DNA from: Billgrantia antri
GTDB lineage: Bacteria > Pseudomonadota > Gammaproteobacteria > Pseudomonadales > Halomonadaceae
Direction of reading: 5' to 3'
NCBI RefSeq assembly: GCF_019430905.1
Contig: NZ_JAHYCA010000003.1
Span: 124,001 to 188,000, forward strand
DNA length: 64,000 nucleotides
The translations under genes and the position numbers were made by a program. Of the stretch, positions 17,801-28,334 are shown piece by piece. Within the stretch, counting starts at the first letter, position 1, and each line of letters opens with the position of its first letter. The notes below the pieces were generated by a model. The model was given only the letters and a program-made list of their open reading frames with translations. It was not told the DNA's origin and searched no databases.

Positions 17801-19796
17801 GGCGCTGCTCGGCCTCACGGCAGTTCGACTCAAGCTCGGCCAGCGCGGTCTTGCGCCGTGACCAGAAGCCGCTCACCTCTTCACCCGGCCAGCCTTGGAC
17901 GAAAGCGCGCCAAGGCGCCTGGCCGCGGGCCAGCAGGCCCTGCTCACCGCTCAGACGTTCACGCTCACCGTTTAGCCGCTCACGCTCGCCGCGGGCGGTC
18001 TCGAAGGCGCCGAGCGCCTCGTCGCGGCGCCGGGTCAGCTCGTCCAGGGACTCGGCCAGCTCGGCCTCGCGCTCAAGCTTCTCCTCGAGCCGCTCGGCCG
18101 GAGCAATACCCGGGCACTCGCTGCGGTAGGTGTCGTGCCAGGCGGCGATCTGCTTGAGTTCGCCGACGCGGCCCAGGTGCGCGTTGAGGGCGCGGCGAGC
18201 GTCGGCGGCCTCGGCCTTGGCCGCTGCGGCGCTGGCTTCGGGGGTTTCCAGCTCGTCCTCGCTGAATAGGCCCTCGGCCAGCGCCTGGGTGTAAAAGCTC
18301 TGGTTGTCGACGAAGTCGCGCTGCTGGGATTCCAGCCGCTCGCGCTCGTGCTCCAGGTCGTCGCGACGCTCGTCCAGCTCGGTGAGTTCGCGGGTCAGCT
18401 CCTCGAGATAGACTCCGTCGCCGATCACCTCCTCCCGGAAGCGGTTGCCGTCGGCGGCCTCGAAGGCGTCGGCGCCCTCGTCCAGCGCACTCAGAGCGCG
18501 GTCGCGGGCCGTATCGTCGGCCAGGGCGTGGCTTTCGGCCAGCCACTCGCGGGCGGCCTTGAAGCTGACGTGACCGACATCGCGGTTGAGCGGCCACTCG
18601 GCCTGGGGCGGGTGAATCAGCCGACGATGGACGTCGACCCGGGCGCCGCGCTCGGAGAGCGCCTGACGCACGGCCCGCTCGGAGAGGCCGGAGAGCGTCG
18701 CGAGCAGCGAGGTGGAGACCCGCGGCCGCGAGGTATCGCCGGCGATCCAGGCGAAGCCGTCAAGCGTAGCGGCCCCGCTCTCTTCGGTGTCATCACCTGC
18801 GCTGGCACGCGGCAGCCCCGGCAGGCCAAGCAGCGCCTGGCCGCCCAGCAAGGCTTCGCTGGCCGCCAGGCCCTGGTCGAGCTCCATCAGGCGGGCGCGG
18901 GCGTCGCGCAGCGACTCGCCCTGCTCGCGCAGCTCGGCCAGACGGACCACCTTGTCGCTGGCGCGGCGCTGGTCGCTCTCTGCCTCCTCCAGGCGATGGC
19001 GCAGTTCGGTGATGTTGGTGCCGGAGTTGAGGATCACCTCCTCGATCAGCTCCTCGCTCTCGTCGGTCTCGCCGCGGGTGGCGCCGGAGAGGATCTCGGG
19101 AGCCAGCACCTCGAAGAAGAACGCCTGATCGGCCTTCTCGCCGGCACGGGGCTTGATGGCGTTGAAGATCTGGCTCTTGTCGGCACCACCCTCCTTCTGG
19201 AAGGCGGCGAGCTGGGCCAGCTCGCGACGGGAGACGTGGGCGCCCACCGCCTCGAGCCACTCCTCGCGGTTGTGGGTCAAGCGCACGCCGCGCTCGGCCA
19301 TGGCCGCCTTGACGTCGCGGTTGGCGTAGAGCGCCAGCTTGCCGTCGAGGGTGAGGTGATGCACCGGCACGTCTTCGAGACGCCCGGCATAGTGGTAGAA
19401 GGAGAGCCCGCTGCCGTCGCTGTAGCCGTAGAAGCCGAACACGAAGGTTTCGCCGGCCACTTCTTCGCCGACGGCAGCCAGCATGTCGTCCTGGCGCTCG
19501 AGGCCGCTGCGCGAGCGGAACTCCACCCGCAGGTGGCTCCAGCTCCGCGCCGTGCCGCCTACCGCCGAGGGCGAGCACTTGCGCCGGGTGCGCGAGAGCA
19601 GCGTGCGGTCCCGAGATAGCAGGCCGATCAGCGCCTCGGAGAGCGTGGTCTTGCCGAAGCCGTTCTCCATGCTGATGGCGCTCGATTGGCCGCGCAGGTC
19701 GAGCAGCAGGTGGCGCATCTTGGCGTCCCAGGGCGAGGCCACGTCGCCGTGCTTGTTGAGCAGGTTGGCGACCTCGATGCGGTTGATCACGCTCAT
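14883..19796 (-). CDS. Large SMC-like ATPase of a MukBEF/Mks/Wadjet-type complex
   Basis: This 1637-residue protein has an SMC layout. An N-terminal ATPase half carries Walker A (SMENGFGKTTL, residues 42-52, with Met43 where the first glycine of GxxxxGK is expected). Two very long Glu/Arg/Ala-rich coiled-coil arms flank a central globular hinge candidate near residues 800-900 (VIAGREAAETAAATLIEAGL). The C-terminal half has a signature-like MSEGQREAVSL (1494-1504) and a Walker B-like VILLDGLFSKLS with Asp1541 followed by Gly1542 instead of Glu. A non-coiled insert lies near residues 310-430. It is longer than E. coli MukB (about 1486). Its start overlaps the upstream gene by 4 nt. Identity as an SMC-type protein is firm; subfamily and role (chromosome organisation or plasmid/phage defence) are open. 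Confidence 0.8.
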   Translation of the reverse strand: MSVINRIEVANLLNKHGDVASPWDAKMRHLLLDLRGQSSAISMENGFGKTTLSEALIGLLSRDRTLLSRTRRKCSPSAVGGTARSWSHLRVEFRSRSGLERQDDMLAAVGEEVAGETFVFGFYGYSDGSGLSFYHYAGRLEDVPVHHLTLDGKLALYANRDVKAAMAERGVRLTHNREEWLEAVGAHVSRRELAQLAAFQKEGGADKSQIFNAIKPRAGEKADQAFFFEVLAPEILSGATRGETDESEELIEEVILNSGTNITELRHRLEEAESDQRRASDKVVRLAELREQGESLRDARARLMELDQGLAASEALLGGQALLGLPGLPRASAGDDTEESGAATLDGFAWIAGDTSRPRVSTSLLATLSGLSERAVRQALSERGARVDVHRRLIHPPQAEWPLNRDVGHVSFKAAREWLAESHALADDTARDRALSALDEGADAFEAADGNRFREEVIGDGVYLEELTRELTELDERRDDLEHERERLESQQRDFVDNQSFYTQALAEGLFSEDELETPEASAAAAKAEAADARRALNAHLGRVGELKQIAAWHDTYRSECPGIAPAERLEEKLEREAELAESLDELTRRRDEALGAFETARGERERLNGERERLSGEQGLLARGQAPWRAFVQGWPGEEVSGFWSRRKTALAELESNCREAEQRRQEAERTLARLAPLAEAARHYAELHGDDEPVHLRARLRERERELGDERKRLLDEENHMRTLHRARLDFAERSELAPEKWLADARRRYPRLLREAEALEADIAARERYLESLSGDPLERRVVEAEAHRQLDEAGIAWQPLHAVLNVETHTPEQRREWLVQAAGVLFAPVIAGREAAETAAATLIEAGLAVPVFEAEALAGLLSRGEPPLGAVAGVETLAVKAALDPSYLEALREATEKRLAADRERQKALAVECERLDPHGETFALALRAREADEAQVEVALETLAERQAALEAQETELAPRLTDAALACIDDYQRYLQEGGEIAQQEAAEARLEAETALAEFAPMREAAARELEAHGQTWLAAEQFSDAGGVERLQALEARLAELERHLSEASVRLEAAEEQREVLKRQVEETEAQLRGIFSDGERDRLRALARFEAEGGVDFMATAAEVQEELEAAQARATRRADFDFTRIRAYLEVRDAAGGSQKLEREIARVRRELGELREMRKARGEERDALEARLAEQRRALACIDQLAVEWLRVLRDLPEGWPRRLAALVDLAEASRWPGEADEHAARNAALDAWYDMVASEGHDEFDIEALEACQQTLVDALGELNLGEQARNRERQARQVEGGERKLAEALAEAAHSRMFSDTERARLAGLSHSSSNQSSAEALDDLSRLHDQLAGQLDDHMIRVERLHASREQIEGTLVERLSSIISDAAGNLDILKRVAKSSGEGGAFFEVKASLIGPDQLRDLIATLLADIDEHQAAMRRRAERDGGMVDGEARRRDDDLLRQIRRRIYRGLFHDVAIRLKHDAIRPHGRLFSLNEEMSEGQREAVSLMWLVKLSEFAIERELRELPGHHRRRARTSRESVILLDGLFSKLSHRRLIQDSLESLRNTRGRFQMIGLIHNPNYENDPDIFPTYLVGSVIGGAQGQGGHVMVRDGRIAAPESLGRSAGEASLFGIHVSEPEPT

Positions 19797-20629
19797 GCCT
19801 GGGTCTCCTCGTGCTCGTCGATGACAGCTTCTTGCGCTTCATCCTGATAGCGGTCCTGGGCACGGCCCTGAGCCAGCGCCTGCAGGTGGCCGAGCTGGTG
19901 AATGCCGATCTGCTCGCTCTCCAGGGCGCCAAGCAGGGTCTGCTGCCACACCTCGCCGACACTCTCCTCGGCGCCGGCACTCGCCTCAGCGTCGCGCAGG
20001 CTTTCGAGCAGCCCGGCGCGCACCTGCAGGTCGATGAAGGCACGCACCCGGCGGCTGATGTCCTCGCCGCGCTCTTCGAGCAGCACGCGGCTGGCCTCTG
20101 GGGCCTCCTCGCCCAGGCTGCGCAGCGTCTCCAGTTGGTCGCGCATCAGCTCGACCAGCTCGGCCCCGGCGAAGGTGGCCTCCTGGTAGCGGCTGACGTC
20201 GGAGAGCGCGCGGTTGTAACGGGTATAGAGCAGCGTGTGCATCAGCAGCCACAGCTGCAGGTACCACTGGGCCAGCTCCGCGCGGCTCTCCTGGCGCAGC
20301 TTGAGCGCCTCGAACACCGGCTCGCGGGTGTAGAGCGGCGGCTGCTCCAGTTCCGGGTCGGGCAGCAGCGCGTAGTAGCGCGAGCCGGGCGCAATGCCGG
20401 GGTAGTCGCCGGACTCGAAGGCCTTGAGCCGCAGCCCTTGCCCGGCCAGGAAGTCGCGCAGCGCCTCGCGCTCGGCCTCGCTGGCGTCGTCGATCAGCGC
20501 GCAGACGTCGCGCTCGGAGAGCTGGCCCTCGCGGGCGGCGCGGCGCTTGCGTCCGCCGCCCGGGGTGCGTTCGGCGCTGCGGTAGCGCAGCAGGTAGGCG
20601 ACCACTTCGCCCATCTCGGTCATGTTCAT
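19793..20629 (-). CDS. MukE/MksE/JetB-like small subunit of the SMC operon
   Basis: The 278-residue soluble protein is mostly helical with a basic stretch near the N-terminus (GGGRKRRAAREGQLSERD) and a globular core around YYALLPDPELEQPPLYT and LQLWLLMHTLLYTRYN. I do not recognise a specific family from motifs alone. It is called a KITE/MukE-type subunit because of its size and its place between a kleisin-like gene and an SMC-like gene, with 4-nt overlaps on both sides, the order seen in mukFEB and jetABC operons. Confidence in being a real gene is high, in the exact role moderate. Confidence 0.65.
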   Translation of the reverse strand: MNMTEMGEVVAYLLRYRSAERTPGGGRKRRAAREGQLSERDVCALIDDASEAEREALRDFLAGQGLRLKAFESGDYPGIAPGSRYYALLPDPELEQPPLYTREPVFEALKLRQESRAELAQWYLQLWLLMHTLLYTRYNRALSDVSRYQEATFAGAELVELMRDQLETLRSLGEEAPEASRVLLEERGEDISRRVRAFIDLQVRAGLLESLRDAEASAGAEESVGEVWQQTLLGALESEQIGIHQLGHLQALAQGRAQDRYQDEAQEAVIDEHEETQA

Positions 20630-22017
20630 ACGTGCTGCTCCTGAAAGAAGCCGAGAGAGGGAGTCACGGCCCCCTCGATGCGGCGGCCGTCGTCGAGCTC
20701 AAGCTCGAAAGGCGTCGCGTCGATACCCACCGTCAGCCCAGGAGCGAGCAGTTCGGTATCGACGAAGGTATTGAGTAGCTGTGCCAAACAGTCGTCATCG
20801 TCAAAGCGGTGCCAGCCTTCGGTCAGCGCCTCGGGCAGCGACAGCGGTGCCTGCTGAATGCGCTGGCGCAGCGCCGGCCCCCGCGCTTCGAGGAAGCGCG
20901 CCAGCAGCGGATCCTCGGGGGCTGCGTCCCGCGCCTCGTCGAACACCAGCGCCACCGGGCTGACCTCGGCACGGCGGCTCTCGAGCAGCGGTATCAGCGG
21001 TGCCAGGCGCGGGAAGGTGGCCTGCACGTGCAGCGGCATCATTCGCGCTACCACGGCATCGCGCAGCGCACCAGCGGGAGGTGCCTCGAGCAGTTGGCGC
21101 GCCATGTCCTGGAAGTCGATCACGCCCATGGCCTGGATGCGTCCCTCGGCGATATCGGCGAGCAGCTCGGAGAGCCGCCGCGAGAGGTTCTCGATGGCGG
21201 TGAGCACGCGGCCGATGGCGCTTGCGAGCACGCGCAGGTCCCAGTCGTCGGACTGCGCCTCGCGCCAGCTCTCGAAGCGCTCCATCAGGCGCGGCGTGGC
21301 GAGCTGGGCGCGGGCGTCGAGCAGCGTCTGCTGAATGTTGGTCAGGGCGTTGTGGTAGTGGCGCTCGTTGTCGAGCAGCGCGGAGAGCTTGCCCTCGCGG
21401 GTGGGATTCTCGCGCACCCGGCGCAGCTCCTGGGTCAGCGCGCGGATCGCCAGCAGGATCTGGTTGGTGATGTCGGGAATGCGGGAGAAATCGCCCCGCG
21501 CCAGCGCCGCCAGCACCTTGGCGGCGTCGTATTCGGAGTAGAGCAGGTCCTCGACCTGGCTGGCCAGGGTCACCGCCTGGCGCCCGCTCGGGGTGAGGCG
21601 CACCTGGCCGGTCTGGCCCTGTTTCTCGATCAACGCGGTGCGCTTGGTGCTGCGCCGACTGCGCTCCTCTGACGCCGCGTCGTCGCCCGGCGTCGGCGAT
21701 GGCTGACGGAAATGAATCTCGCTGGGGGTGGCGAGCAAGTTGATGACGAAGCTCAGGTCATCGTGGGGCAGCCCGGGGTAGCTCTCGCGCAGGTGATTGA
21801 GGCAGCGGCTCTGAGAGACGAAGGCGCTGTTGGTGGCGAAATCCTCGTCGAGCAGGTAGTCGAGCAGCAGGCAACCGAGGTCGAGCCAGTAGCCGTCGCG
21901 CAGCCCGCGACGCTGCTCCTGGCTCACCTGGACGAAGGGCGAGCCGGGCTCGTGGGCGCTGTCGTGCAGGTCGATCAGCCGCGTCGTGGCGATCAGCAGC
22001 TTGCTCCAGGCGGTCAT
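20626..22017 (-). CDS. MukF/MksF/JetA-like kleisin candidate, first gene of the SMC operon
   Basis: The 463-residue protein starts MTAWSKLLIATTRLIDLHDS and has an N-terminal region consistent with a winged helix (FVINLLATPSEIHF, then VRLTPSGRQAVTLASQVEDLL near residue 150). A long helical middle (LLDNERHYHNALTNIQQTLLDARAQL) and an acidic C-terminal part with GIDATPFELELDDGRRIEG follow. This layout and length resemble MukF/MksF/JetA subunits (about 440-500 residues). A GGGAAG sequence precedes the ATG. A JetD/MksG-type nuclease gene is not present on either side. Confidence 0.65.
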   Translation of the reverse strand: MTAWSKLLIATTRLIDLHDSAHEPGSPFVQVSQEQRRGLRDGYWLDLGCLLLDYLLDEDFATNSAFVSQSRCLNHLRESYPGLPHDDLSFVINLLATPSEIHFRQPSPTPGDDAASEERSRRSTKRTALIEKQGQTGQVRLTPSGRQAVTLASQVEDLLYSEYDAAKVLAALARGDFSRIPDITNQILLAIRALTQELRRVRENPTREGKLSALLDNERHYHNALTNIQQTLLDARAQLATPRLMERFESWREAQSDDWDLRVLASAIGRVLTAIENLSRRLSELLADIAEGRIQAMGVIDFQDMARQLLEAPPAGALRDAVVARMMPLHVQATFPRLAPLIPLLESRRAEVSPVALVFDEARDAAPEDPLLARFLEARGPALRQRIQQAPLSLPEALTEGWHRFDDDDCLAQLLNTFVDTELLAPGLTVGIDATPFELELDDGRRIEGAVTPSLGFFQEQHV

Positions 22018-22149
22018 GGGGTCTTCCCTGCGGGCGAAGAAGAAAAAGGAGCATTATGCCAAGCCCGGCTGCTCGGGTCATGACGTGGTTGTCCCCAACT
22101 CTCCACGCTCGACGTGGTCTTGCCTCGGGAAGTGCCTGAGGAAAGCCGA

Positions 22150-22384
22150 GCTAGAGATCATTCAGGAAAAAGCGGGCAGCTTGGCGCTCGACCTCCTCGA
22201 GCTTGCCGGGCTCCTCGAACAGATGTGAGGCACCGGGCACGATGAACAGCTCGCACTCGCTGACTGCGGTCAACCGATCCCTGGCTTGCTGGTTGAGGTC
22301 GATCACCGGTTCGTCCCGGCCCCCCCACCAGCATGAGGGCCTTTAACCTTCGCCAGGTGCCGGCCGGCCAAGTCGGCACGCTCT
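22150..22384 (-). pseudogene. Remnant of an alpha/beta (dienelactone-type) hydrolase C-terminus
   Basis: Minus-strand translation in shifting frames gives ADLAGRHLAKVK, then LMLVGG, then RDEPVIDLNQQA and IVPGASHLFEEPGKLEEVE, the usual C-terminal third of a dienelactone hydrolase-like protein including the catalytic Asp and His segments. Two frame changes are needed, one near GTTAAAGG and one in a run of seven G (22320-22326 as C on the plus strand); six G would restore frame. Nothing of the N-terminal two thirds is present, because the DUF99 stop lies immediately upstream. I read it as a decayed fragment. Confidence 0.6.
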
Positions 22385-22960
22385 CTACACGCGCCCGCTG
22401 CTCTCCCCCGTGGCCACCCCACCGGCAATCAGGTGCGCCACCCGCAGCGGCTCGGGCACTCTGCCATGGGGCGTGGTGGCGCGGATCGCCGCGCCCGCCT
22501 CCTCCCTGCTCAGCCCCATGCGCTGGACGTAGACGCCCGCCAGCGGCTCCATCTCTCCAAGGCGCTCGACCAGTGCCCACTTGCGGGCACCGCCGGGAAT
22601 GCGCTCGAGCAGCGCCCGGCGCATGGCCCCCTGGCGCGGCGCCCGGCGCGCCACCACCAGCACCGGCAGCCCCAGTTCGGCATGCAAGCGCGGCACGTCG
22701 ATTACGTTGAAACCGGCCAGGGCCACGCCCTGCAGCATGATCAGTTGCAGGTGCGCGGCAAAGCGCGAACTGCCGGCCAGACGAATCAGCTCACGGGTGC
22801 TGTTGACGCCATCCCGTCGCACCTTGCCGGAAAGCACTCCTTCCAGGCGCAACCCCGAGAATACCGTGCCGATGATGGGCACATCGCCGCGATGAGTGCG
22901 TGGGAACGGACAATCGTCGAAACCGACGATATGCGAGAATGGGCGTCCGGTGGTTGCCAT
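22385..22960 (-). CDS. DUF99 (UPF0215) endonuclease V-like protein
   Basis: The 191-residue protein matches the DUF99 family closely: SHIVGFDDCPF near the N-terminus, GDVPIIGTVFSGLRLEGVLS, LIMLQGVALAGFNVIDVPRL, LPVLVVARR, GGARKWALVERLG, VYVQRMGLSREEA and LRVAHLIAGGVATGES. DUF99 proteins are distant relatives of endonuclease V with an RNase H-like fold; activity is not established. Mostly archaeal, the family appears in some bacteria. It is divergent from the RecQ-type helicase with 60 nt between them. Confidence 0.85.
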   Translation of the reverse strand: MATTGRPFSHIVGFDDCPFPRTHRGDVPIIGTVFSGLRLEGVLSGKVRRDGVNSTRELIRLAGSSRFAAHLQLIMLQGVALAGFNVIDVPRLHAELGLPVLVVARRAPRQGAMRRALLERIPGGARKWALVERLGEMEPLAGVYVQRMGLSREEAGAAIRATTPHGRVPEPLRVAHLIAGGVATGESSGRV

Positions 22961-23020
22961 GGCCTCCGCCTCGAGTCGATAGAATTCAGCGTTTAGAACA
23001 ACAGAGCAGGGAGCGCCTAC

Positions 23021-24993
<1,973 letters not shown>

Positions 24994-25021
<28 letters not shown>

Positions 25022-26556
25022 CTACGCAGCTTGTTGGCAATGGTGGTATGCGAGACCCCGAGGCGCTTGGCCAGCTGACGGCTCGAAGGATACTGCGGAT
25101 AGAGTGAGGCCAGGATACGCCGCTCCACGTCGCCCATGATGTCGGCAAGTGAGCCGTCGAGATCGATCCCCGACAACCCCGGCGCCTGGCCCACGTCCGG
25201 CAGGCGCAGGTGGGCGGGCTCGATGGCATCGCCCTCGCACAGCGATACCGCCTGGAACAGCACGTTCTCCAACTGGCGTACGTTGCCTGGCCAGTGATAG
25301 GTGGAGAGCCTGGCCAGCGCCGTCGGCGAAAGCGAGGGCATGCGACAGCCGATCTGGCGGGCGGCGCGATCGATGAAGTGCAGCGCCATGGCCTCGATGC
25401 CATCGAGGCAGTCGCGCAGCGGTGGCACCGTCAACGACAGAACGTTGAGCCGGTGGTAAAGATCCTGGCGGAAGTGGCCCTCGGCGCACAGCTTGGGCAG
25501 GTCCTGCTGGGTGGCGCAGATCACGCGCACGTCGAGATAGGTTTCCTCGTCACTGCCGACCCGGCGAAAGCCGCCGTCCTGCAGGAAGCGCAGCAGCTTG
25601 ACCTGCAACCGAGGGCTCATCTCTCCCACCTCGTCGAGGAAGATGGTGCCGCCCGCGGTCATCTCCAGCAGCCCTAGCTTGCCTTCGGGGCGCGCGCCCT
25701 CGAAGGCGCCGGGCGCATAGCCGAACAGCTCCGTCTCGGCCATCGACTCCGGCAGGCCGGCGCAGTTGAGCGCCATGAACGGCGACTGCCCGCGAGCGCT
25801 GGCAAGGTGGCAGGCCCGTGCCAGCAGCTCCTTGCCGGTGCCGGTCTCGCCGTGGATCAGTAGCGGCGCATCCAAAGGTGCCATGCGCCGCGCCTCGCGA
25901 ATCAGCGCGGCCAGCCTGGGGCTCGCCTGGAACAGCGCATCGAAGCCGCGCAGCTCCTGGCGCTGGACCTGGTAGATGCGCTCGCCGATACGATCGGCGC
26001 TGTGCAGGGTCACCACGGCGCCGGCCAGGGAGGCCACGTCGTCGTGATGCTCGCGGTGCAGCGGGGCGATGTCGGCGAGGAAGGTCGCGTAGCGCAGCTT
26101 GATGCGCAGGCCGTTGACCCGAGCATTGTTGCGCCTGACCAGCGCCGGCAGATCCACGTCGGGCAGGTAGCGATTCAGCGACAGCCCCGGCACCTCGTCG
26201 ATACGCACCCCAAGCAGCTGCCCCGCCGCGCGGTTGGCGGCCACGATGTGCCCCTCCATGTCGATCGACATCACCGGATCGGAGAGCGACGACAGCAGCG
26301 CATCGAGTTCCAGGTGGCGCCGCTCGCTGGGCATCAGGCTGACCCGGCGCACACCGAATACTCCAGGTATCGACTCGAGTACCGGTTTCAACGTGGCCAG
26401 CTGCGCATTGAGCAGGTTGGGGATATGCAGATAGATGGCATTACCGTGCTCCCCGCCCACCTCGCCGCGTGCCACGTTGAGGCCGTAGTCGACGAAGTGC
26501 GAAACGATATCGCGCAGAATGCCGATACGGTTCTGGCAATGAAACCTCAATCTCAT
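24994..26556 (-). CDS. phhR: PhhR/TyrR-type transcriptional regulator of aromatic amino acid metabolism
   Basis: The 520-residue protein has an N-terminal ACT domain (MRLRFHCQNRIGILRDIVSHF), a PAS domain (about 80-190), an AAA+ domain (Walker [18 protein letters not shown]) and a C-terminal TyrR-type helix-turn-helix (SSRQLAKRLGVSHTTIANKL). The sigma-54 contact loop reads GAFEGA instead of GAFTGA, as I recall for pseudomonad PhhR. It senses Phe/Tyr and activates phenylalanine hydroxylase and tyrosine degradation. It is divergent from phhA, and matching boxes precede phhA and hpd. Confidence 0.92.
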
Positions 26557-26632
26557 GGTAGGCCTCTACGGCATGATCGGAACGCGACTGGTCATGCCAG
26601 CAGCAAAACACGTCAAGACGACGTGACTTGGG

Positions 26633-26650
26633 TGTAAAGATAACGTGACG
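26633..26650. promoter_or_regulatory. Weak PhhR/TyrR-type box near phhR
   Basis: TGTAAA-GATAAC-GTGACG: one perfect half-site and one poor half-site (3 of 6). It lies 77 nt upstream of phhR and could serve autoregulation with the stronger box at 26716. Confidence 0.3.
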
Positions 26651-26715
26651 GCTGTTCGGGTACAAAGGCGCCACCGTACCCGGTCGAAGACCATTGGCAC
26701 AAAGAAAGAATGAAT

Positions 26716-26733
26716 CGTAAGGATTTCTTTACA
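26716..26733. promoter_or_regulatory. PhhR/TyrR-type box upstream of phhA
   Basis: CGTAAG-GATTTC-TTTACA matches TGTAAA-N6-TTTACA at 10 of 12 positions with exact spacing. It lies 133 nt upstream of the phhA start, in the phhR/phhA spacer (26557-26865), and its core resembles box 2 of hpd. This site argues against an upstream ATG at 26710 as the phhA start. Confidence 0.65.
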
Positions 26734-26865
26734 CCTCGACCCGGTTCCGTGCTCGGAAGCGCTTTACTGCGTCGGGAGAAACACCAATTCGCTGCCCTAG
26801 ACTCGAGTCAAAGGTTCGCAAGACAAACACAAGATCAGCACAAGACCTTCCGACCGGAGACAGCC

Positions 26866-27699
26866 ATGACGTCATCCAACCCGTATCTCAGCGGCGTGGC
26901 CAGCAAGACCGGCTACCGCGCTCGTTTGCCTGACGACAACGGCTTCATCGACTGGCCTGATCAGGACAATGCCACCTGGCAGACGCTGATGCAGCGCCAG
27001 CTCGGCATGCTCGAGGGACGTGTCTGCCAGGAGTATCTCGACGGCCTGGAGCGCCTCGCCCTGCCCGAGGATCGCATTCCCCAGCTCGCCGACATCGACC
27101 GCGTGCTCCACGCCGCCACCGGCTGGCAAACCGCCCAGGTGCCGGCGCTGATCCCTTTCGACACCTTCTTCGAGCTGCTGGCCAACCGACGCTTCCCGGT
27201 AGCGACCTTCATCCGCACCCCGGAAGAACTCGACTATCTCAAGGAGCCGGACATCTTCCATGAGATCTTCGGCCACTGCCCGATGCTCACCAATCCGGCC
27301 TTCGCCGAATTCACCGCCACCTATGGTCGCCTCGGCCTTGCCGCCGAGCCCAAGGAGCGGGTCTACCTGGCGCGGCTCTACTGGATGACCGTGGAGTTCG
27401 GCCTGGTGGACACCCCGGCCGGACGGCGCATCTATGGCGGCGGCATCATCTCCTCGCCCAAGGAGACCCTGCACGCACTATCGGACGTGCCCGAACATTT
27501 CCCGTTCGACCCCATCGAGGCGCTGCGCACGCCCTATCGCATCGACATCCTGCAGCCGCTCTACTACGTGCTTGACGATCTCTCGAGGCTGCACGAGCTT
27601 TCCCAGCAGGACATCATGAGCATGGTGCACCGGGCCATGGAACTGGGCCTGCACGAACCCCGCTTCGAGCCGGCCCCGAAGAAGGCTGCCAAGGCGTAA
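26866..27699 (+). CDS. phhA: Phenylalanine 4-monooxygenase
   Basis: The 277-residue enzyme hydroxylates phenylalanine to tyrosine with tetrahydropterin and non-haem iron. The iron ligands are the two His of FHEIFGHCPML and a downstream Glu in LYWMTVEFGLV. Length is normal for the bacterial single-domain enzyme (about 260-300). I chose the ATG at 26866 (GGAGA 7 nt upstream, family-like N-terminus); an earlier in-frame ATG would run through the PhhR box. phhB follows 45 nt downstream. Confidence 0.95.
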   Translation: MTSSNPYLSGVASKTGYRARLPDDNGFIDWPDQDNATWQTLMQRQLGMLEGRVCQEYLDGLERLALPEDRIPQLADIDRVLHAATGWQTAQVPALIPFDTFFELLANRRFPVATFIRTPEELDYLKEPDIFHEIFGHCPMLTNPAFAEFTATYGRLGLAAEPKERVYLARLYWMTVEFGLVDTPAGRRIYGGGIISSPKETLHALSDVPEHFPFDPIEALRTPYRIDILQPLYYVLDDLSRLHELSQQDIMSMVHRAMELGLHEPRFEPAPKKAAKA

Positions 27700-27744
27700 A
27701 CGCCACCGCGATACACCCCAACGACACCCCGACGAGGAAGAAGC

Positions 27745-28089
27745 ATGACCGAACTCTCCGAACAGCAGTGTGAAGCGTGCAGCTGGGACGCTCCCCATGT
27801 CAGCGACGCCGAGATCGATACGCTCAAGCGCGACATTCCCGAATGGAACATCGAGGAGCGCGACGGCATCAAGCAGCTCGAGCGTGTGTTCAAGTTCCGC
27901 AATTTCAAGCAGGCCCTGGCCTTCACCAACCGCGTCGGCGAAATCGCCGAGGAGGTGGGCCACCACCCCGCCCTGCTGACGGAATGGGGCAAGGTCACCG
28001 TGACCTGGTGGTCGCACGAGATGAAGGGGCTGCACAAGAACGACTTCATCCTCGCCGCGCGTACCGACAAGGCGGCTGCGGAAGGCTGA
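27745..28089 (+). CDS. phhB: Pterin-4a-carbinolamine dehydratase
   Basis: The 114-residue protein dehydrates 4a-hydroxytetrahydropterin, recycling the PhhA cofactor. The family signature is present: [20 protein letters not shown] followed by VTVTWWSHE, including the paired catalytic His. It is normal length, has GAGGAAG before the ATG, and lies directly behind phhA as in pseudomonads. Confidence 0.95.
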   Translation: MTELSEQQCEACSWDAPHVSDAEIDTLKRDIPEWNIEERDGIKQLERVFKFRNFKQALAFTNRVGEIAEEVGHHPALLTEWGKVTVTWWSHEMKGLHKNDFILAARTDKAAAEG

Positions 28090-28334
28090 CGCATCCGGCT
28101 TCGCTCGGCACTCACACCAGGTGTCGGGCGGCGCCGGGCATCGTGTCGACTCCCTGCAGCCATATTGCTTACAAACCAAATGGACGATTTCTCCCAAGCA
28201 CTATCGCTTTTTTCTTACGTAGCGAGTAGCGATATACCTCTCTTGTTAGCTGTCGGCATCGTTTAGCTTGGAGCACGAGCCTCGTTCGGGGCTCGAATAC
28301 TTCAAGAAGACAACTTCACGAGAGGAAAATAACG

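Noticed and set aside
18348..19619. Long plus-strand open frame opposite the SMC-like gene
   Set aside because: The minus-strand frame carries Walker A and coiled-coil sequence; the plus frame is an antisense product.
26710..26865. N-terminal extension of phhA from ATG 26710
   Set aside because: It would place the PhhR box inside the coding region; the ATG at 26866 has a ribosome site and a family-like N-terminus.
28202..28234. TATCGCT...AGCGATA inverted repeat upstream of the ComEA-like gene
   Set aside because: It is a 7-bp stem with a 19-nt loop; no link to a known operator, so not listed.
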